This document shows, piece after piece, positions 1-12,289 of a stretch of 64,000 nucleotides of DNA. Both the position numbers and the translations under genes were made by a program. The stretch is from Spirogloea muscicola. Lineage: Eukaryota; Streptophyta; Zygnematophyceae; Spirogloeales; Spirogloeaceae. The number at the start of each line of letters is the position of its first letter. Within the stretch, counting starts at the first letter, position 1. A model generated the notes under the pieces. That model had not been told where the DNA came from. It saw nothing but the letters and a program-made list of their open reading frames with translations, and did not search any database. The DNA is taken from the NCBI GenBank assembly GCA_009602725.1, contig WELB01000010.1, forward strand, positions 100,071 through 164,070, written 5' to 3'.

Positions 1-2692
1 CCCGGCCGCAGGCCCGCCGCGGCTCTTCTGCACCACCGCCGCGGCCGCCGGCCCAACGAGACCCTCCTCCGTCGACGACGTCGCCCGGCACGTCTACGAC
101 GGCTCCGGCGGGCGACGGCCGGCTGACGGCGGCGAGCGGCGACAGCCGCCGCGGAGCGCGGGCAGGGCGACGAGCGTCGACCGCCAGGAGGCGGCCAAGT
201 TCGCGGCGCTGGCGGACTCCTGGTCAGCGTCATGGCCGCTCCCCGCTCCGCTAGCCATTCAGCCGTCAGGCGCCGTCGCGTGCTCAGCTCTCGCCGCCCC
301 GTTGCCTCCTGCATGCGGCCTGACGGTCAGGGCCCGCGTACAGCTAGTGTCACGCAGCACTTGCCATGCTGCAGTCTTGTCTGCTTGCCATTTGCTTGTC
401 CTCGCAGCACGCGTCTGCGTCAGACCATAGCCTGCCTGCCCCAGGCTTCTGGCGCGCTCAGAGGCGAACGAAGCGAGTGTGGAGGTGTGTGTCTCATTGC
501 TGGGCGCCATCGACCGTTTCTGGCAGGTGGGACCACCGAGGGCCGTATGCAGGGCTCCACGCCATGAACCCTGTGCGCATCTCCTTCATCCGCTCCTCCC
601 TCTGCCTGCACTTCGGGTGCGTCACCTCAGCTCGGCGCAGCTGCAGCTGCACAGCTGTGCAGCTTGCCTGCTACAGAAGAGATCCTTCCCCGTCCTCACA
701 CTGGGCTCACACAGCACAGACCATTCTAGAGATCTTGTTATCCTTTTGTTGACGCTATCAGCAATGGAGGTTTCAGCATCCAGCAGATTCACCACCATTC
801 TCTCCTTGCTTAGCAATGTCTTCATATCTGTCAATCGTGCTTTGGGAGTTACAGCTGCGCCTCATGAGTTACTCACCAGCCTTGAAGCTTGCTTCGTATT
901 TGGCATACACAAAAAGCCTACTCACGACTGCTGCTTATCAGTCGCATCTTTGCTGAAAGCCCTTGAGTCCTGTGTTCCTGCTTTTGTCTTGGCAGGTTGG
1001 ACCCTGGTGCTGCTCGACCACTGTCACGCCTCCGCATTCTGGATGTTGGTTGTGGTGGCGGTTTGTTGACCGAGGTATGGTGCAAACACCTAGCAGGCTT
1101 CTGAGGCGTTCTTGAAAGCTCAGAGCTTCTCATCATGCATCATATGAATTGGGTCTCTGCTTGCGCTCCTCAGAGTAAGAGTAGGAGTGGGTGCCCCTTG
1201 TCCTTGTCATGGGTCATATACACAAATCACTCGCAGCGTAATTCATCCCTTCATGATGACCTTGGCTCTTCAATCAGCCGCTGGCAAGAATGGGAGCAGA
1301 GGTCACAGGGTTGGACGCAACAGAAGAGAGTGTCCGCGTTGCTGCTGTGCATGCGGTAAGCGCCCACGTTGTGTAGTGCTCATTTGCCACAATTTAGCTG
1401 ATAAATACAGTCACCGCACGTTTGTGTAGAACAGTCCATTACTACGTGTGTGCAGGCCCTGTCCTATGCTACAGCCCCCTGAGTGCAAGGGTACATTGAA
1501 CGCAGCATCTTCAGCAGGGGCTCAGACTTTTCCCCCTGTCTGGGTTCAGGCCAGAGACCCTTTGACATCCTCCATACGATACATCTGCACAACCGCAGGT
1601 GAGCACATTATTTGACATATTCTAAGGAGCTGTGGCTACATCTAACTTGCTCCAAATGTGCCAGGGACAGCATTCTGTGCAGCTCGATCTGGATGTACTT
1701 CTTGGTCTAGAGTGGAATGTACGTTCAGCATGTCGTGTGGTGCTTGCATGCAGAAGCTCTTGCTAGCGAAGGACAGCACTTTGACGTTGTCACCTCTCTT
1801 GAGGTGGCCGTTGCTCGACATCATCTTCCTGGTTCGCTTTGTAGAGCACCAATTTCGCCATCATGAACAGCATCCGCTTGGACCTTGCAAGGGCATTCTA
1901 GAGTTGTACTGCATCCAGCCGCCTCCGGGCTTGTTCTCGACTCGGATTGAGGAACATGTCGTACATGACAGGTCATTGAGCATGTCGCAAGCCCCGATAG
2001 CTTTTGCCAGTCTTTGAGTGACCTGTGTTGGCCTGGAGGAGCAGTTTTTGTCTCCACAATTAACAGGACAGCCAGGTCCTTTTTACTTGCCATTGGTGCT
2101 GCCGAGTACATTCTGCGACTGGTGAGTGAAGCCGTATGCCTTGTTTCCTGGGAGTCAAGAGCTTTTCTCTTTCTAATAGCTAGGCTGCTTCAGCTTACAT
2201 GGCACTACATGGCAACCACAGACCCTCCCGGTCAGTCTTTAAGGACGTCTTCCTCTGCCTTCACAGAATGATCTTGTCCAAATCTGGTCAAAGCAGCGCT
2301 GCTGCCTGTTGAGGGTGTATGTTTGTGGGTATAGGTTGCCAAGGGTACCCATGACTGGCATAAGTTTGTAACTCCAGTGGAGCTTGCTCTCCTCTTTCAA
2401 CGTGCAGGCCTGAAGGTAAGCCCGTAACATAGCTCTGTTCAAGTCTGACTGAAAACCGCAGAGTGAGCTCTCAGGGCTGTTGTCTACCTTGGAACTCTGT
2501 TAATGTGCACATGGTCTTTCTTGCCAGGGCTTGTTGGCCTTTGAATTTGCCACCAACAGTGACTGTTGCTGTTGCTGTCAGTTGGACGAGATTGCGGGCA
2601 TGACTTACAATCCCTTGGCACGCACGTGGAACTTGGTCGAGGACAGTGCTGTCAACTTCATTGCCTCTGCTGTCAAGAGTGGCAGCAGCTAG
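1..2692 (+). CDS. COQ3: Ubiquinone biosynthesis O-methyltransferase COQ3, 5' partial
   Basis: This is an S-adenosylmethionine-dependent O-methyltransferase that methylates hydroxyl groups on the ubiquinone head group in the inner mitochondrial membrane. Nine exons close in phase: <1-222, 527-616, 996-1074, 1278-1355, 1550-1598, 1754-1803, 1972-2121, 2335-2415, 2582-2692. The joined reading shows the family order. A WWDHRGPYAGLHAMNPVR stretch comes first, then SAM motif I ILDVGCGGGLLTE, then TGLDA. FDVVTSLEVIEHV is split exactly across the exon 6/7 border. WPGGAVFVSTINR, a KGTHDWHKFV loop and the C-terminal GMTYNP segment follow. The reading stays open to position 2 without a Met, so the start lies outside. 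The Arg/Ala-rich N-terminal part would suit a mitochondrial presequence, but it could also include intron. The next gene converges from the other strand. Confidence 0.93.
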
Positions 2693-3079
2693 CACTAGAG
2701 TGAGAAAAGTGTGATTGCGTGCTTACTTGAAGTGTAGGCAGCATCATTAGGGTGTAGTAGTGAGCACGTCTGCAGCAGATTGCTGTCATTAATGTGTGAA
2801 GCACTTGGTTGCTACAAGGCAGGAACAATACACTGTTCAGCAGACATGTCTGCAAGAAGTCAGCATACTCCGCTGAGCAATTTAATAGGCTGTGAATCAC
2901 ATACTTGCTGAGCAATGCTAAGAGTAATAGACAACAGTCCGCTGTCTCTGTCCGAGCAGCGTCGCACCGGAGCAGCACTTCTTGGAAGTGCAGGTCAGCG
3001 CAGAACAATATAAGGCACCGGGAGTGCTGTACAAAGTATGGCCGTGCATGCGCGGGACAAGGGTCGCTGCTTCCTGCGA
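2693..3079. other. Intergenic spacer between convergent genes
   Basis: This short spacer separates the 3' ends of COQ3 and the PAP2 gene. It presumably holds both 3' UTRs and cleavage sites. I see no conserved reading frame or repeat in it. Confidence 0.5.
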
Positions 3080-5251
3080 TTACTTGAACAGGCGAGCTGA
3101 GCACGGATTGATGCCAAGCTTCGCAATGGTCCACACGGAGCCAAACCCGACCCAGAGTCCGGCGGCCAGGAGGATGAGCAGGCGCAGGCCGAGGTCCAGC
3201 GGGTGCTCCTCGCACGCGGGGCGGGAGGGCAGAATGGCCATCAGCGCAGCACAGGGCCCAATGCCCGCGAGGCCAACAAGCGTGGACAGCACACGGCGCT
3301 GCCAGCTGAGGCACATGGCCAGCTCCGAGCCGCCTGCTGTGCCATGGAAGCAGAGCTCCAGGAGCGGGCCGGCGAGCAGGACGCCGCACAGCGCCCCCAC
3401 CTCCACGAGATACGGCTTCAGCCGGCGTGGTCGCAGCTCCCGCATCCGGACAAGCGCCGGCAGCTCGGCCTCCCCACCGGTCAGGCCCTCACCATTGACT
3501 GCATCGGCTCTGCCGATATTGTCGAGGCTTGTGAGCGGCGATGTCGCCAGCAGGGAGGCAGGGCCAGAGATGCGGCCACCTTTGCTGGCCACGGCCTGCA
3601 TGCCCTTCTCAGGCAAGGTCGACACTGACAGCGCCGTCTTAAGCTGAGCGCTGCCTGTTCGCCTCAGCTGCTTCAGAGCCAGGCCTTTGGCGTACGCCTG
3701 GCGGGCCTGAGCCTGCCATGCCTCCCGCTTGACCTCGTCCTCAGCTGGCAGGACCTTCCGGATGCACAGCAGCGCCAGCAGAATCGCTGCTGGGAGTGCG
3801 ACCGATGCCGCCATGCGCTGGGCCGACGACAGAGCGAGGTAAGCTTGCTGGAGGCCGCCACCGAACCACGCCGAGGGCACGCCAAAGCCAAGGAGCCAGC
3901 CGAGGACGATATCATGCAGGAAGTGCACGCCAAGGTACACCCGTGACGCCCCCGTGCTGAGGACCAGGAGGCCCAGCCAGAGGAGATGCCACCCGGCGCC
4001 AGCAGTGCCAAACCTGCTCCAAACGCAGGTTGCAGCCAAGAGTCGAAATATGAGCTTGTATGGCTTTTGCTGGTGTGGCGGTCGCCCTCGCTAACCCAAA
4101 GCAGCAGAACACTATCGCACTGTGTGAGAGCTGGCTACTTGTCAGATCGAGTTCTGGAAGCCAAAAGAAAATTTTGCGGTGCAGTAGCTGTCGGGTATTT
4201 GACAACAGCGAGTACAGCCTCCTTGACACGCTGCGGCAACTTCTTGGTGTCCTGAACTAGTGCATGTATATTGATACTTGCCGACGCAGGGGGTGAATCT
4301 TGTCAGACTGATTGCAGCGAGTCCAGGCGCCTCACCTCCAGAAGACGGTCGAGAAGAGGGCGGCCGAGATCATCGAGTGACCTGAGGGGAAGGAGTAGTC
4401 GCTCTCCCATGCGCCGCCAATGTTGAGGATCCGCGCAGAGAGCCACAGCGGCCTTGGAGCGCGGCAGGCCCACTTGATGGCACCGTTGAGCAACTCGGTC
4501 ATCGTGAGCAGGATGTAGAATGACACTCCTGCACTTGCGTAGCACGCTGGGTCAAGTTGAAGCCCTTCAAAGCCCCGGCACAGTCGTCCTTTACTTACAC
4601 AGCGTCGAGCAGCCCGGGCTCAACGGCGGCCTTGCTGGCAAGTGGAAGGAGGAAGGTGGAAGAGAAGGGCGGCAGAGGACCTAGCCCTCACCCAGCTTGT
4701 AGTCGAGCGCCCACGTGGTGAGCGCGCCAGCTGCGAGGAGGAGCCCGTCACCGAGGAGGTGGTGGAGCGCAATGGCGGCCGCGTCGAGGCGCGGGCTGTG
4801 AGCCAGATGAGGGGGCAGACATCGTGCCACCGCATCAGTGTGGGCTCGAACAAAGCTGAGCTGAGCACGGCTGAGCTCAGCTGACTGAGCTCGAGCTGGG
4901 CGCCCAAGTGGCTCGCATCTTGGCACTGGAGGCGGGTCGCAGCTCGCATAGCTAGCCAGTGCTGCGGCCCACATAGAGTGGGGAGGGGGACCTGAAGCGG
5001 GACTGGAGCCACGCGATGAGGCCAATCTCCCACTGAGCAATGCGCTTCCCGGCAGCCGACAGCGATTTGCAACCCGCGGCCAGCGGCGGCGACGGCGGCG
5101 GCGGCAGCGGCGGCGATGGCGGCGGCGTTGGCGGCGGCGGCGGAGGCTGCGTGGGCTTCTGGAGCCCGCTGGGGCGGGGTGACTGGACAAGCCCCGGGTG
5201 GGGAGGGGGGGTGACAAAGCTGGACTGGAGTAGTGCGTACCGTNCTGGCAT
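3080..5251 (-). CDS. PAP2-superfamily membrane phosphatase (lipid phosphate phosphatase-like)
   Basis: The protein carries the three PAP2 phosphatase motifs. KWACRAPRP is motif 1, YSFPSGHSM is motif 2, and SRVYLGVHFLHD, with the catalytic His and nearby Asp, is motif 3. The family removes phosphate from lipid phosphates in membranes; the substrate here is unknown. Exons on the minus strand are 5251-4992, 4795-4692, about 4635-4599, 4533-4336 and 4013-3080. The first exon has a long proline run and then a WEIGLIAWLQSR helix. The last exon adds about 200 residues after motif 3, with further hydrophobic segments and a polar loop. The junction into the small third exon does not close in phase with GT-AG sites, so that border is unsure. 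The chosen ATG at 5251 is next to an unresolved base at 5244. A LINE fragment begins about 180 bases upstream. Expected length is near 510 residues. Confidence 0.8.
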
Positions 5252-5396
5252 TGGCGGCGACGGCGGCGGCGGCGCGGGGACACGCCCGGGCCAGCACGCG
5301 GCGGCGGCGGCCAGTCTAACGAATACCACTCAGGGACGCTTAACCCACGCAGAAGAATCGCGGAAGCCGGCCGAGCGCCAACAACTCTCAGACGCC

Positions 5397-6285
5397 AGCC
5401 ATTGCTAGGAATGGCGAGAGAGAGAGAGACAGAAGAAAGTGCTCGCCTGTAGAGAAGAGGAGGTGGCAAAGCCAGCCCAAAAAGAATGGACAATGTCCAA
5501 AGCCAAAGAAAGCAGTGCCGAAACAGGACAACACTAACAAACACGACAACGCACGAGGGAGGCTCAGTAGAAGAAAGTGCTCGCCCATTGAGAATAGGGG
5601 CTGGAAAAGCCAGCCCAAAAAGAATCAACAAAGGACGAGAAGGGGGCCAGGGGAAGCGCTAAGAAAAACAAGCACACAAAGAAACAAAGCAGCTACGGAT
5701 CACTCAGTAACCCCTGCTAAGCAGCCTCAGGTCAGAGACGCTCAGTAGCCTCCAGTGAGCAACATCAGGTCGGAGTAGCTCGTGGCAGGGGGGGAGAAGG
5801 CGCGCGGGGCGCATGAATTGAAAGGGAGGCCAATTCAAGCCAATACATTGTTCAGGCAGAGTCGAGTGCAGACTAAACAATGCTACATAACACGGAGACC
5901 TAATCTAAGGTACTTAAGATGACATTAGTACCCACGGGCAGGGAAGAAGAAGAAGGGAAGGAGGCACTCTGCCGAGACCCAGAGGCGGCGGCCAGAGCAC
6001 GTCCTGCTCGCGTGTGGACGGCGTGGGCAAGGGATAGTTGGAACGATACCGCCAGGCGCATGCGCAAGACCGGGGCCAACGAACCGGCGGCGTTGAAGCC
6101 GGGCAGCGCCCCTGGCAGACCCGGCCGCCGGTCAATGGCCTGACAGGCAAGCCGCTGGAGGAGATCCAGCCAGCGGCTGCCGAAAGCCCCGTGAACGTCG
6201 ATCGCCAGGGCCGCGAAGTCGTCACCAACCGGGTGGTCCGCATATTTTCGCTCGCTCGGGGGGTTGGAGGCCGGTGGCGGTTTAA
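5397..6285 (-). mobile_element. LINE 3' ends, nested (tails A, A, B and ORF C-terminus)
   Basis: Read on the minus strand, 6285 to about 5925 is the C-terminal end of the retrotransposon ORF. It has YADHPVGDDFAALAIDVHG, then the recurrent MRLAVSFQLSLAHA helix and a RAGRALAAASG segment. A class B tail follows at about 5925-5797. Next comes a second ORF end that closes with a Gly-Tyr-stop near 5740. Two class A tails with the hairpin follow at about 5735-5568 and 5565-5432. The copies are truncated at their 5' ends and placed end to end. This explains the reading frames around 5.4-5.9 kb that look like hydrophobic proteins: they are translated 3' UTR. Confidence 0.85.
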
Positions 6286-6299
6286 GCCCCGGGCCTCGT

Positions 6300-6640
6300 T
6301 CACAATCAGCATTGTCCATTGTCCATCTGTTTTTGGGCGAGCACTTCTGCTTTGCCAGCCCCTCTTCTCTATGGGCGAGCTCTTCTTTTTTGGCCCCTTC
6401 GGACCTCGTCTATTCCCAGCCACCAGTCAACCTGGCCGCGCTTCTCTCTTGTGGCTGGCTGTGAACAGCCAGCCAAAACCGCGTTCCCTGCCCCTTCGCA
6501 ACTTCGTACATTCTTTTCTCTGGGCTGGCCTCGCTCAGCCACCGCCCTCTCCTGGAAGCGTCTTTCTTCTGTTCACAGCCGTCGACCCCTTTTGTTGTTC
6601 TTCTGGGAGAGCCACTTCCAAAATTTTTTTCACAAAAGGG
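6300..6640 (+). repeat. Class A LINE tails, plus orientation
   Basis: Several partial copies of the class A 3' tail lie in sense orientation. One runs up to a GGGCGAGC word near 6335, a second ends near 6375, and a third near 6520 carries GGGCTGGCC with CAGCC a few bases later and a CTGGAAG word. They are diverged and carry no reading frame of their own. Confidence 0.7.
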
Positions 6641-6721
6641 GCGGCCGCGGCTTGAACGGCGCGGCCGCTCCCCAGCCGTCCGGGTCACGCGGTGCACACG
6701 CGAGCGACGGTCTTGAATCAG

Positions 6722-6850
6722 CTCTTCCGAGAGAGAGAGAGAGAAGGCGTGCAGTGCGCATCACATGCAAGGGTGGACATACAAGCCATACAAGCCAACA
6801 CATTGTTCAGGCCAAAAAAGGCAACAGAAGGCAATGGCTGTTAGAGATGG
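6722..6850 (-). repeat. Class B LINE tail bounded by a (GA)n tract
   Basis: On the minus strand this is the class B tail: an ACAATGTGTTGGCTTG-like core, then GCGCAC and GCCTTCTCTC. It ends in a run of TC dinucleotides, seen as GA at about 6728-6744 on the plus strand. It is one of the clearest views of the tail terminus. Confidence 0.7.
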
Positions 6851-6854
6851 ACTT

Positions 6855-7500
6855 TTCAGTAAAGGGCTGCAGTTGGCCAGCCCAGAATGAAGGATGAACA
6901 AAGTTTGAAGGGGCCAGAAAAGCGCTGAAGCACACAGCGACTTAAGTGGCCACTGGGTGCTCAATATCCCCTTGTGAGCAGCCGCAGGTAGGAGAAATTA
7001 TTCTCGGGGTAGCAGGTCCCCTGCCTATGGCTAAAGGCTGCAGCCAAAGCGCGACCGGCACGCAGATGCAACGCGTGTGCCATATGACTCCTGCAGCGGT
7101 ACTGACAGGCGCATGCGCTACACCTGGGCCAGAGAGCCTGCAGCATTGAAGGCGGCCTGCTCACCCTTCGTGACATTGGGATACCAAGCTGCGCACTAGC
7201 CGGTGCAGGAGCTCGTGTTAGCCCCAGAGGATGAACAAGCACCCGCGAGCCTGGCACAGCGCCCACAACGCGCTTAGCTGCTGCCAGCGTGGGGCTTGCG
7301 TGGCGCTTGCATGGCAATGGCCGCGTGCTTCTGGCCCTCACTACCGCATTCGCGTCGGCGGTGAGGTTAGCCCGTAGAGAAACTGCTCTGCCAACGCAAG
7401 GCAATGGCTGTAGAGGCCAGCACCAAGGAATGTACAAGGTCTGGAAGGGCCGGACGGGGCAAAAGCACATTCCGTGACTTCCACGAGGGGGCACTCAGTA
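6855..7500 (-). mobile_element. Two LINE ORF C-terminal fragments with class A tails
   Basis: Minus strand. A diverged ORF end at about 7380-6961 has ALHLRAGRALAAA and closes with YLRLLTRGY-stop at 6961. A class A tail follows at about 6945-6855. A second ORF end closes with LDLLTRGY-stop at 7495 and is followed by a short class A remnant near 7450-7390. The shared closing Leu-Leu-Thr-Arg-Gly-Tyr is the best marker of this element family in the window. Confidence 0.8.
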
Positions 7501-7529
7501 ACCTCTGGTTAGCAAGTCCAGGTCAAAAT

Positions 7530-7910
7530 TGAAGTGAGAAGGCAGTGCGCACAAAGTGAAAGGGATGCCAAGCAAGTACAAGGCGTGGTTCATTCTCTTT
7601 CGGGCTGGCCTCGCACAGCCCTTGCCCATTCCAGAGCTGCTTCTTCGTGATGGCCACAAGAAGGCGATGAGCATGCGCCTGTATTTGAGGACTGCCATCA
7701 GCTAACAGTACACTTGATAGATAGCCATGATAGCAGGTGCGCATAAAATCAAAGGGGCGAAACCGAGCCATTGCAATATGACCAAGAACGCCAGCTGACT
7801 GAAACGAAGTCAACGGCCATGAGAGGAGTTGCGCATAAAATGCAAGGGAGGCCAGAGTAAGCTATTAGTATATGACCAAGGACGTCAGCTGACTGAAATG
7901 ACTGCATACC
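7530..7910. repeat. Tail remnants and a ~95-base imperfect tandem repeat
   Basis: A short class B tail piece (minus) lies near 7530-7585 and a class A tail (plus) near 7597-7640. From about 7735 a unit beginning TGCGCATAAAAT and containing AATATGACCAAGAACG and CAGCTGACTGAAA is followed at about 7827 by a second diverged copy of the same unit. No gene is visible here. ALG5 starts 260 bases further on. Confidence 0.6.
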
Positions 7911-8169
7911 GTACAGCTAAACCATTCGGGTAACCGACGGGCGGCTGCCCCAGCGGCAACCGCGCCGCCAAGGCCGCCGCCGAAGTCGCCGTCGAGGTCG
8001 CCGCCGTTGGCGTGTCCGGTGACGTCGCGGGAGGGCGCGCGAGGCGCGGGGGCGCAAGAGCGCGCCGCGCGCGCGGCCTTGGCGGCAGCGCGGCGGCGAG
8101 GAGTCGGGCGGCGGCTGGGACGGCCGGCCCTGCCCGGCGACGGCTGCGGCAGCATCGGCTTCCGGAAGC

Positions 8170-11126
8170 ATGGGCTTGGCGCTCAGCAGCCTCTGGCCCA
8201 TGGGACCTTTTGCGGCCGGATGCGCCGTCGCGGTGCGTGGCTGCCGTCACAGCGTTGTTGGGACAGCCTTCCGGCAGGGATAACTGCGGCGTGCCTCTGC
8301 AGGCCAGTCGTCCAAGCCAGGGGGACTCAGCGAAGGGTCCAGCGTCGAGGTCTCGGCAGGGCCTGCTGACTGGAGACGGGGAAAATGCCATCACAGGTGA
8401 CGCTGGCCGTGCTTTGGATTTCCAGCTACATCCTGGACTGGCTCAACCAGCTTGATGCCGGGACAAGGTGACTACCTTCTAGAGCTGCACTGGGTGTGCT
8501 CAACAATGTCACGCGGGCTGTGCACCACTCCTCTTAGTGCTATGACGGGCTTTCTATTGTACTCTTTGTCATTGTCATTGTGTCCTCAAACATTCCTGAT
8601 GCACTCTGTGAAGGACGTTGGGAGCTGAGGCCCACTTTGAGGACCCCACCTCCCTCAACAAGGTATGTTCCTGCGCTTTTACTCCTGTAGGCTTGCTGCA
8701 TTGGAGATCAAGTACGTCCATCAGTACCTTCTCTTCCACTCGCCCGAAGAGCCTGGTTGTGATTTGCATTCTGGTGCGCTGCAGGTGCCACTCCCTTCTA
8801 TCCTGGCGCCTGCTCAGAAGTACCTCTCCCTGGTCACGCCTGCGTTCAACGAGGAGGCCAGGATAGCACCAGCCCTCGATGAGGCCCTGAGGTGTGTCCC
8901 TGATTCTGTGAGTTTGTTGCCAGGCAAGCTTGAAGGGTTTAAGATTTTGAGGGCTTGAGATGCAGGTGCTTGCTCCTTGACCTAGACATGGTCACGCTGT
9001 AGCCGCATGCTCATCCTCATTGGCTGCTAAGAAGTTGGACAGGTTGTGGGTACTAGATAAATTCCACGGCCGGCAGCATGATACATGATACTACCCTGAC
9101 AGATTGGACGGCTCAATGCTCAATGGTCAAGGTACTTGAAGGAGCGGTCGAGGAAGGACAAATTCTTCACATATGAGGTGTGTTGTTCAGCTGACTTGCA
9201 CTTGCCCTGCATCGTCCTACCTTCCGGCCTGGCCAAATATTTGAGTAGTGCAGCTCTTTGGCAAGCCAGGCTTACACGCTTTTCTATCACTTCCTTGTGT
9301 TGTCCTGCATTCTGACAAGCTGCCCATTACCATGGCCACCTTCTTCACCTACTGAAGATCATAGTGGTAGACGATGGGAGCATGGACAATACTGTCAAGG
9401 TGGTGCTGGAGTTTACCAAAAAGTATGGACTTGACACAGTCAGAGTCGTCAAGCAGCATCGGAATCAGGGCAAAGGTGCTGCTGTTCGAAAGGTCAGCAC
9501 CACCCTTTGTTTGTCCTTGCAGAAGTGAGCTCCAATGATGCTACAGTCAAAGTGACCGGTAGTCTCACTAACGTCCTGGCATAGATCCGCCAGCTGAGAA
9601 GATTGTGTCCAGGTAGTGTGTGGCCGTATGACCACCACAGTTGAGTGACATTGCTTAATATTCACCATTACTTGTGGTATTGTGTTATTGTGGTATTGTG
9701 TGGCAGGGAATGCTGTGTGCCCGTGGGGAGTTGATTCTTTTCTTTGACTCAGATGGTGCCACTAAGATTACTGATCTTGAGAAACTTGAGCTAGAAGTAT
9801 GCTCTCAAAGCTCCATACATCTGCACCACTTTGGTTGCCAGATAGTTGACAGGGTATAGCAACAGATGTGGATAGCTAGGATGTTACATTTAATGTTCAC
9901 CAATTACAGCTTACACGAGCACGAAGTAGCCCAGGCTTGTTTGACTTGCATTGCTTAGCGGCCACACTCTCTGCTTCTGGAGCATTAAAAGCACTCTGAA
10001 CCTACAGATTCAAGAAGCTGCCGCTGAAGTCACACTCAAGCACCTGAACTCCAAGACGAGCAAGGAAAAGAATGAAGCTGGTCTTGGGGACATTCCAGCG
10101 GCTGCATTTGGATCACGAGCACATCTTGAAAAGCAGGCTTTAGCAACTGTAAGTACTAATACCGGTTCTGGTTTTATATTGTTCCTCCCCTTATGGGTTG
10201 TCCGTGAGGAGTGCAGCTGTGCACAGCAGGCGTTGTGCAGAGTAGTATACTTGTTGGCACGATGATAATGGCATCTTACTTCGATACCCTTCCATTCCTT
10301 TTCAGAGAAAGTGGTACAGGAATGTGCTCATGCTGGGGTTCCATTGGTGTGTACTGCTTGTTGCGGGATCTGGGGTGCGAGACACACAGGCAAGTATGGT
10401 TAAAGCTTGATTTATTAGATCTACCCTTGAAGAACATGTGAGTGTAGACACACAATTTGAGTGCTCAACATGTAGCTGATAGTAAGTAGCTGGGTTTCAT
10501 TGTGTTGTTCATCATAGGCTGCTAGTATGCAGGCTCTGACGCCTTTAATTAGAGTTTGCTCATGGTAGTACGTTGTTGTTCACATGCTATTTCGAAGTTT
10601 GCCAGTGATGTGCCTGACATCAACTCTGTTTTTACCATGTCTGCAACTTCTTTGTTGTTATCAGTGTGGCTTCAAGATGTTTACACGTTCTGCTGCGAAG
10701 CTGCTGTTCTTCAATCAACGATTAAACAGGCAAGCAATAAAAGCTAATTGAAAGATTCCAGCTGGCAATCGCCCTGAATAGTAACCGAAACTGAAGCACT
10801 GGACATGGAGTATCGGCCTTTTTCGGTTTTCGTTTTGCAGTATGAAGTGCATGTTGCAGTCCTGAGTGGTATTCTTCAGCCTGCGCACTTTTGGTAAGGG
10901 AATTGAAGATAATCTGTAATGCAGGTGGTGCTTTGATGTTGAGCTCGTCTACTTGTGCAAGCGCTTGAAAGTGCCCATCCGGGAGGTCTCTGTAACATGG
11001 ACAGAGATACCCGGATCAAAGATTAGAATCACAAGTATCTTACACATGCTCTTAGAGATGGCATTGATTCGTTTAGGATATGGTTTCCGCTTTTGGAGAA
11101 TACATCGTGGCTTCTTAAAGCTATGA
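8170..11126 (+). CDS. ALG5: Dolichyl-phosphate beta-glucosyltransferase ALG5
   Basis: ALG5 moves glucose from UDP-glucose to dolichyl phosphate at the ER membrane and so supplies the donor for glucosylation of N-glycan precursors. Eleven exons close in phase and give 350 residues, close to the family's usual length: 8170-8232, 8397-8467, 8614-8662, 8785-8891, 9132-9177, 9358-9492, 9707-9796, 10008-10148, 10306-10389, 10665-10729, 10925-11126. An N-terminal membrane helix is split over exons 1 and 2. GT2 motifs follow: SLVTPAFNEE, then VVVDDGSMDNT, then HRNQGKGAA, then FFDSDGAT with its DxD-like site, then AGSGVRDTQCGFK and VELVYLCKRL. The C-terminus is a basic helical tail. Introns 9 and 10 start with GC instead of GT, both in the context AG/GCAAG. 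The start is the first Met in frame. Confidence 0.95.
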
Positions 11127-12285
11127 CATTGGTGGCGCTACTTATGATGTGCTACCTCTTTCAAAGCTGCTCATATTGGAGCAGAGCAACTGCATTACTG
11201 TGACCCTAACAGGTAGACGCAAGTTGCTCGCGAATTTGATTTACACTTCGTCGATCACAGCAATCCAGTTCGTTGCATACGGCTTACATGGGGTTTGAAC
11301 AGCAAGGAGCTCATAATGTATTGGCCTTGCTGTGAGAGAAGACCAACTCTAATCATTGAGTCGATACTCGAAAAGTCATCCAATTTGAAAATTGTACACT
11401 TGAATGGAGAGCTGGGCTTCTACAAGGGCAGTGCTTGTGAGTACCCAGTCAGAAACGAAATGGACATGTGGGGCAGAGGTTGCCAGTCAGCAAGGACGCA
11501 TTCCCGAGAAGGTAGGGCAGCAGCTCGAGAAATTGGTTGTGACTGGCCATGGCTAGGCCACGATGTCTGGGAACCAAGAGAAGAGAAGCTCGCTGTGGAG
11601 TATGATCCTGTAGGTGTGAAAGCCAGCATTTGAAAGGGGTCAGAAGTGGAGACCACTGATTAGATAGATTGCAATGAAGATTCAATGTCCAAGTATCGGA
11701 CATAGAGAATGGATAGACATATCAACCGAGTATACAAGCTCGTGTCACTGCTAGGGAACCGCCATGAATGTCAATCAACCATTTCTTGTATAGCTGGGCA
11801 TTTGCAGGTCAGGGTAACTACCTTAGCAACGAGGGCACTTTTAAAGCTTCCTTTCAGTGTCTTGACGTGTCACAAAATGTAGACTTGTGATGCAAATACT
11901 CGCCTACTTTGTCAAATTATTGATCAGTACCGGCCGGAATGTATATTCCACTGACCCTACTTGCTGCATGACCTTGAACACTTTGCATAGCTAGTATTGC
12001 TGCGCAGGCCTCTTACACAGCACAGCGCTTCTAAAGACAGGCTGCGCAGAGGGGTGACTTGCAGCCAAACCTGGTGGCATGTTGCAAGGAGCTGCACATT
12101 GCCCGAAGCCCCTGGCTAGAGGCCAAAGGTTCCCCAGCAGTCTTCTCTCTGCGTTGCCACAGATTGCATCCACATGCCCTTCTTCCCGCAAAGTGTCTCC
12201 TCATGTTGTCAACGGTGTCATCGGAGATGAGACTTCATCTAACTACTTTGGGCAGATTATCTGATTTTATCAGACTACGTCCAGG
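11127..12285. other. Intergenic region, no gene seen
   Basis: This AT-richer stretch downstream of ALG5 has only short unmatched reading frames. I found no family motif, tail or tandem repeat in it. It probably includes the ALG5 3' UTR. Confidence 0.4.
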
Positions 12286-12289
12286 GCTT

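Noticed and set aside
4952-5631. Long Pro/Ala/Gly frames on both strands near 5 kb
   Set aside because: They are GGC/CCG repeats read in several frames plus translated LINE 3' tails. Only the frame that leads into the PAP2 helix (WEIGLIAWLQSR) was kept.
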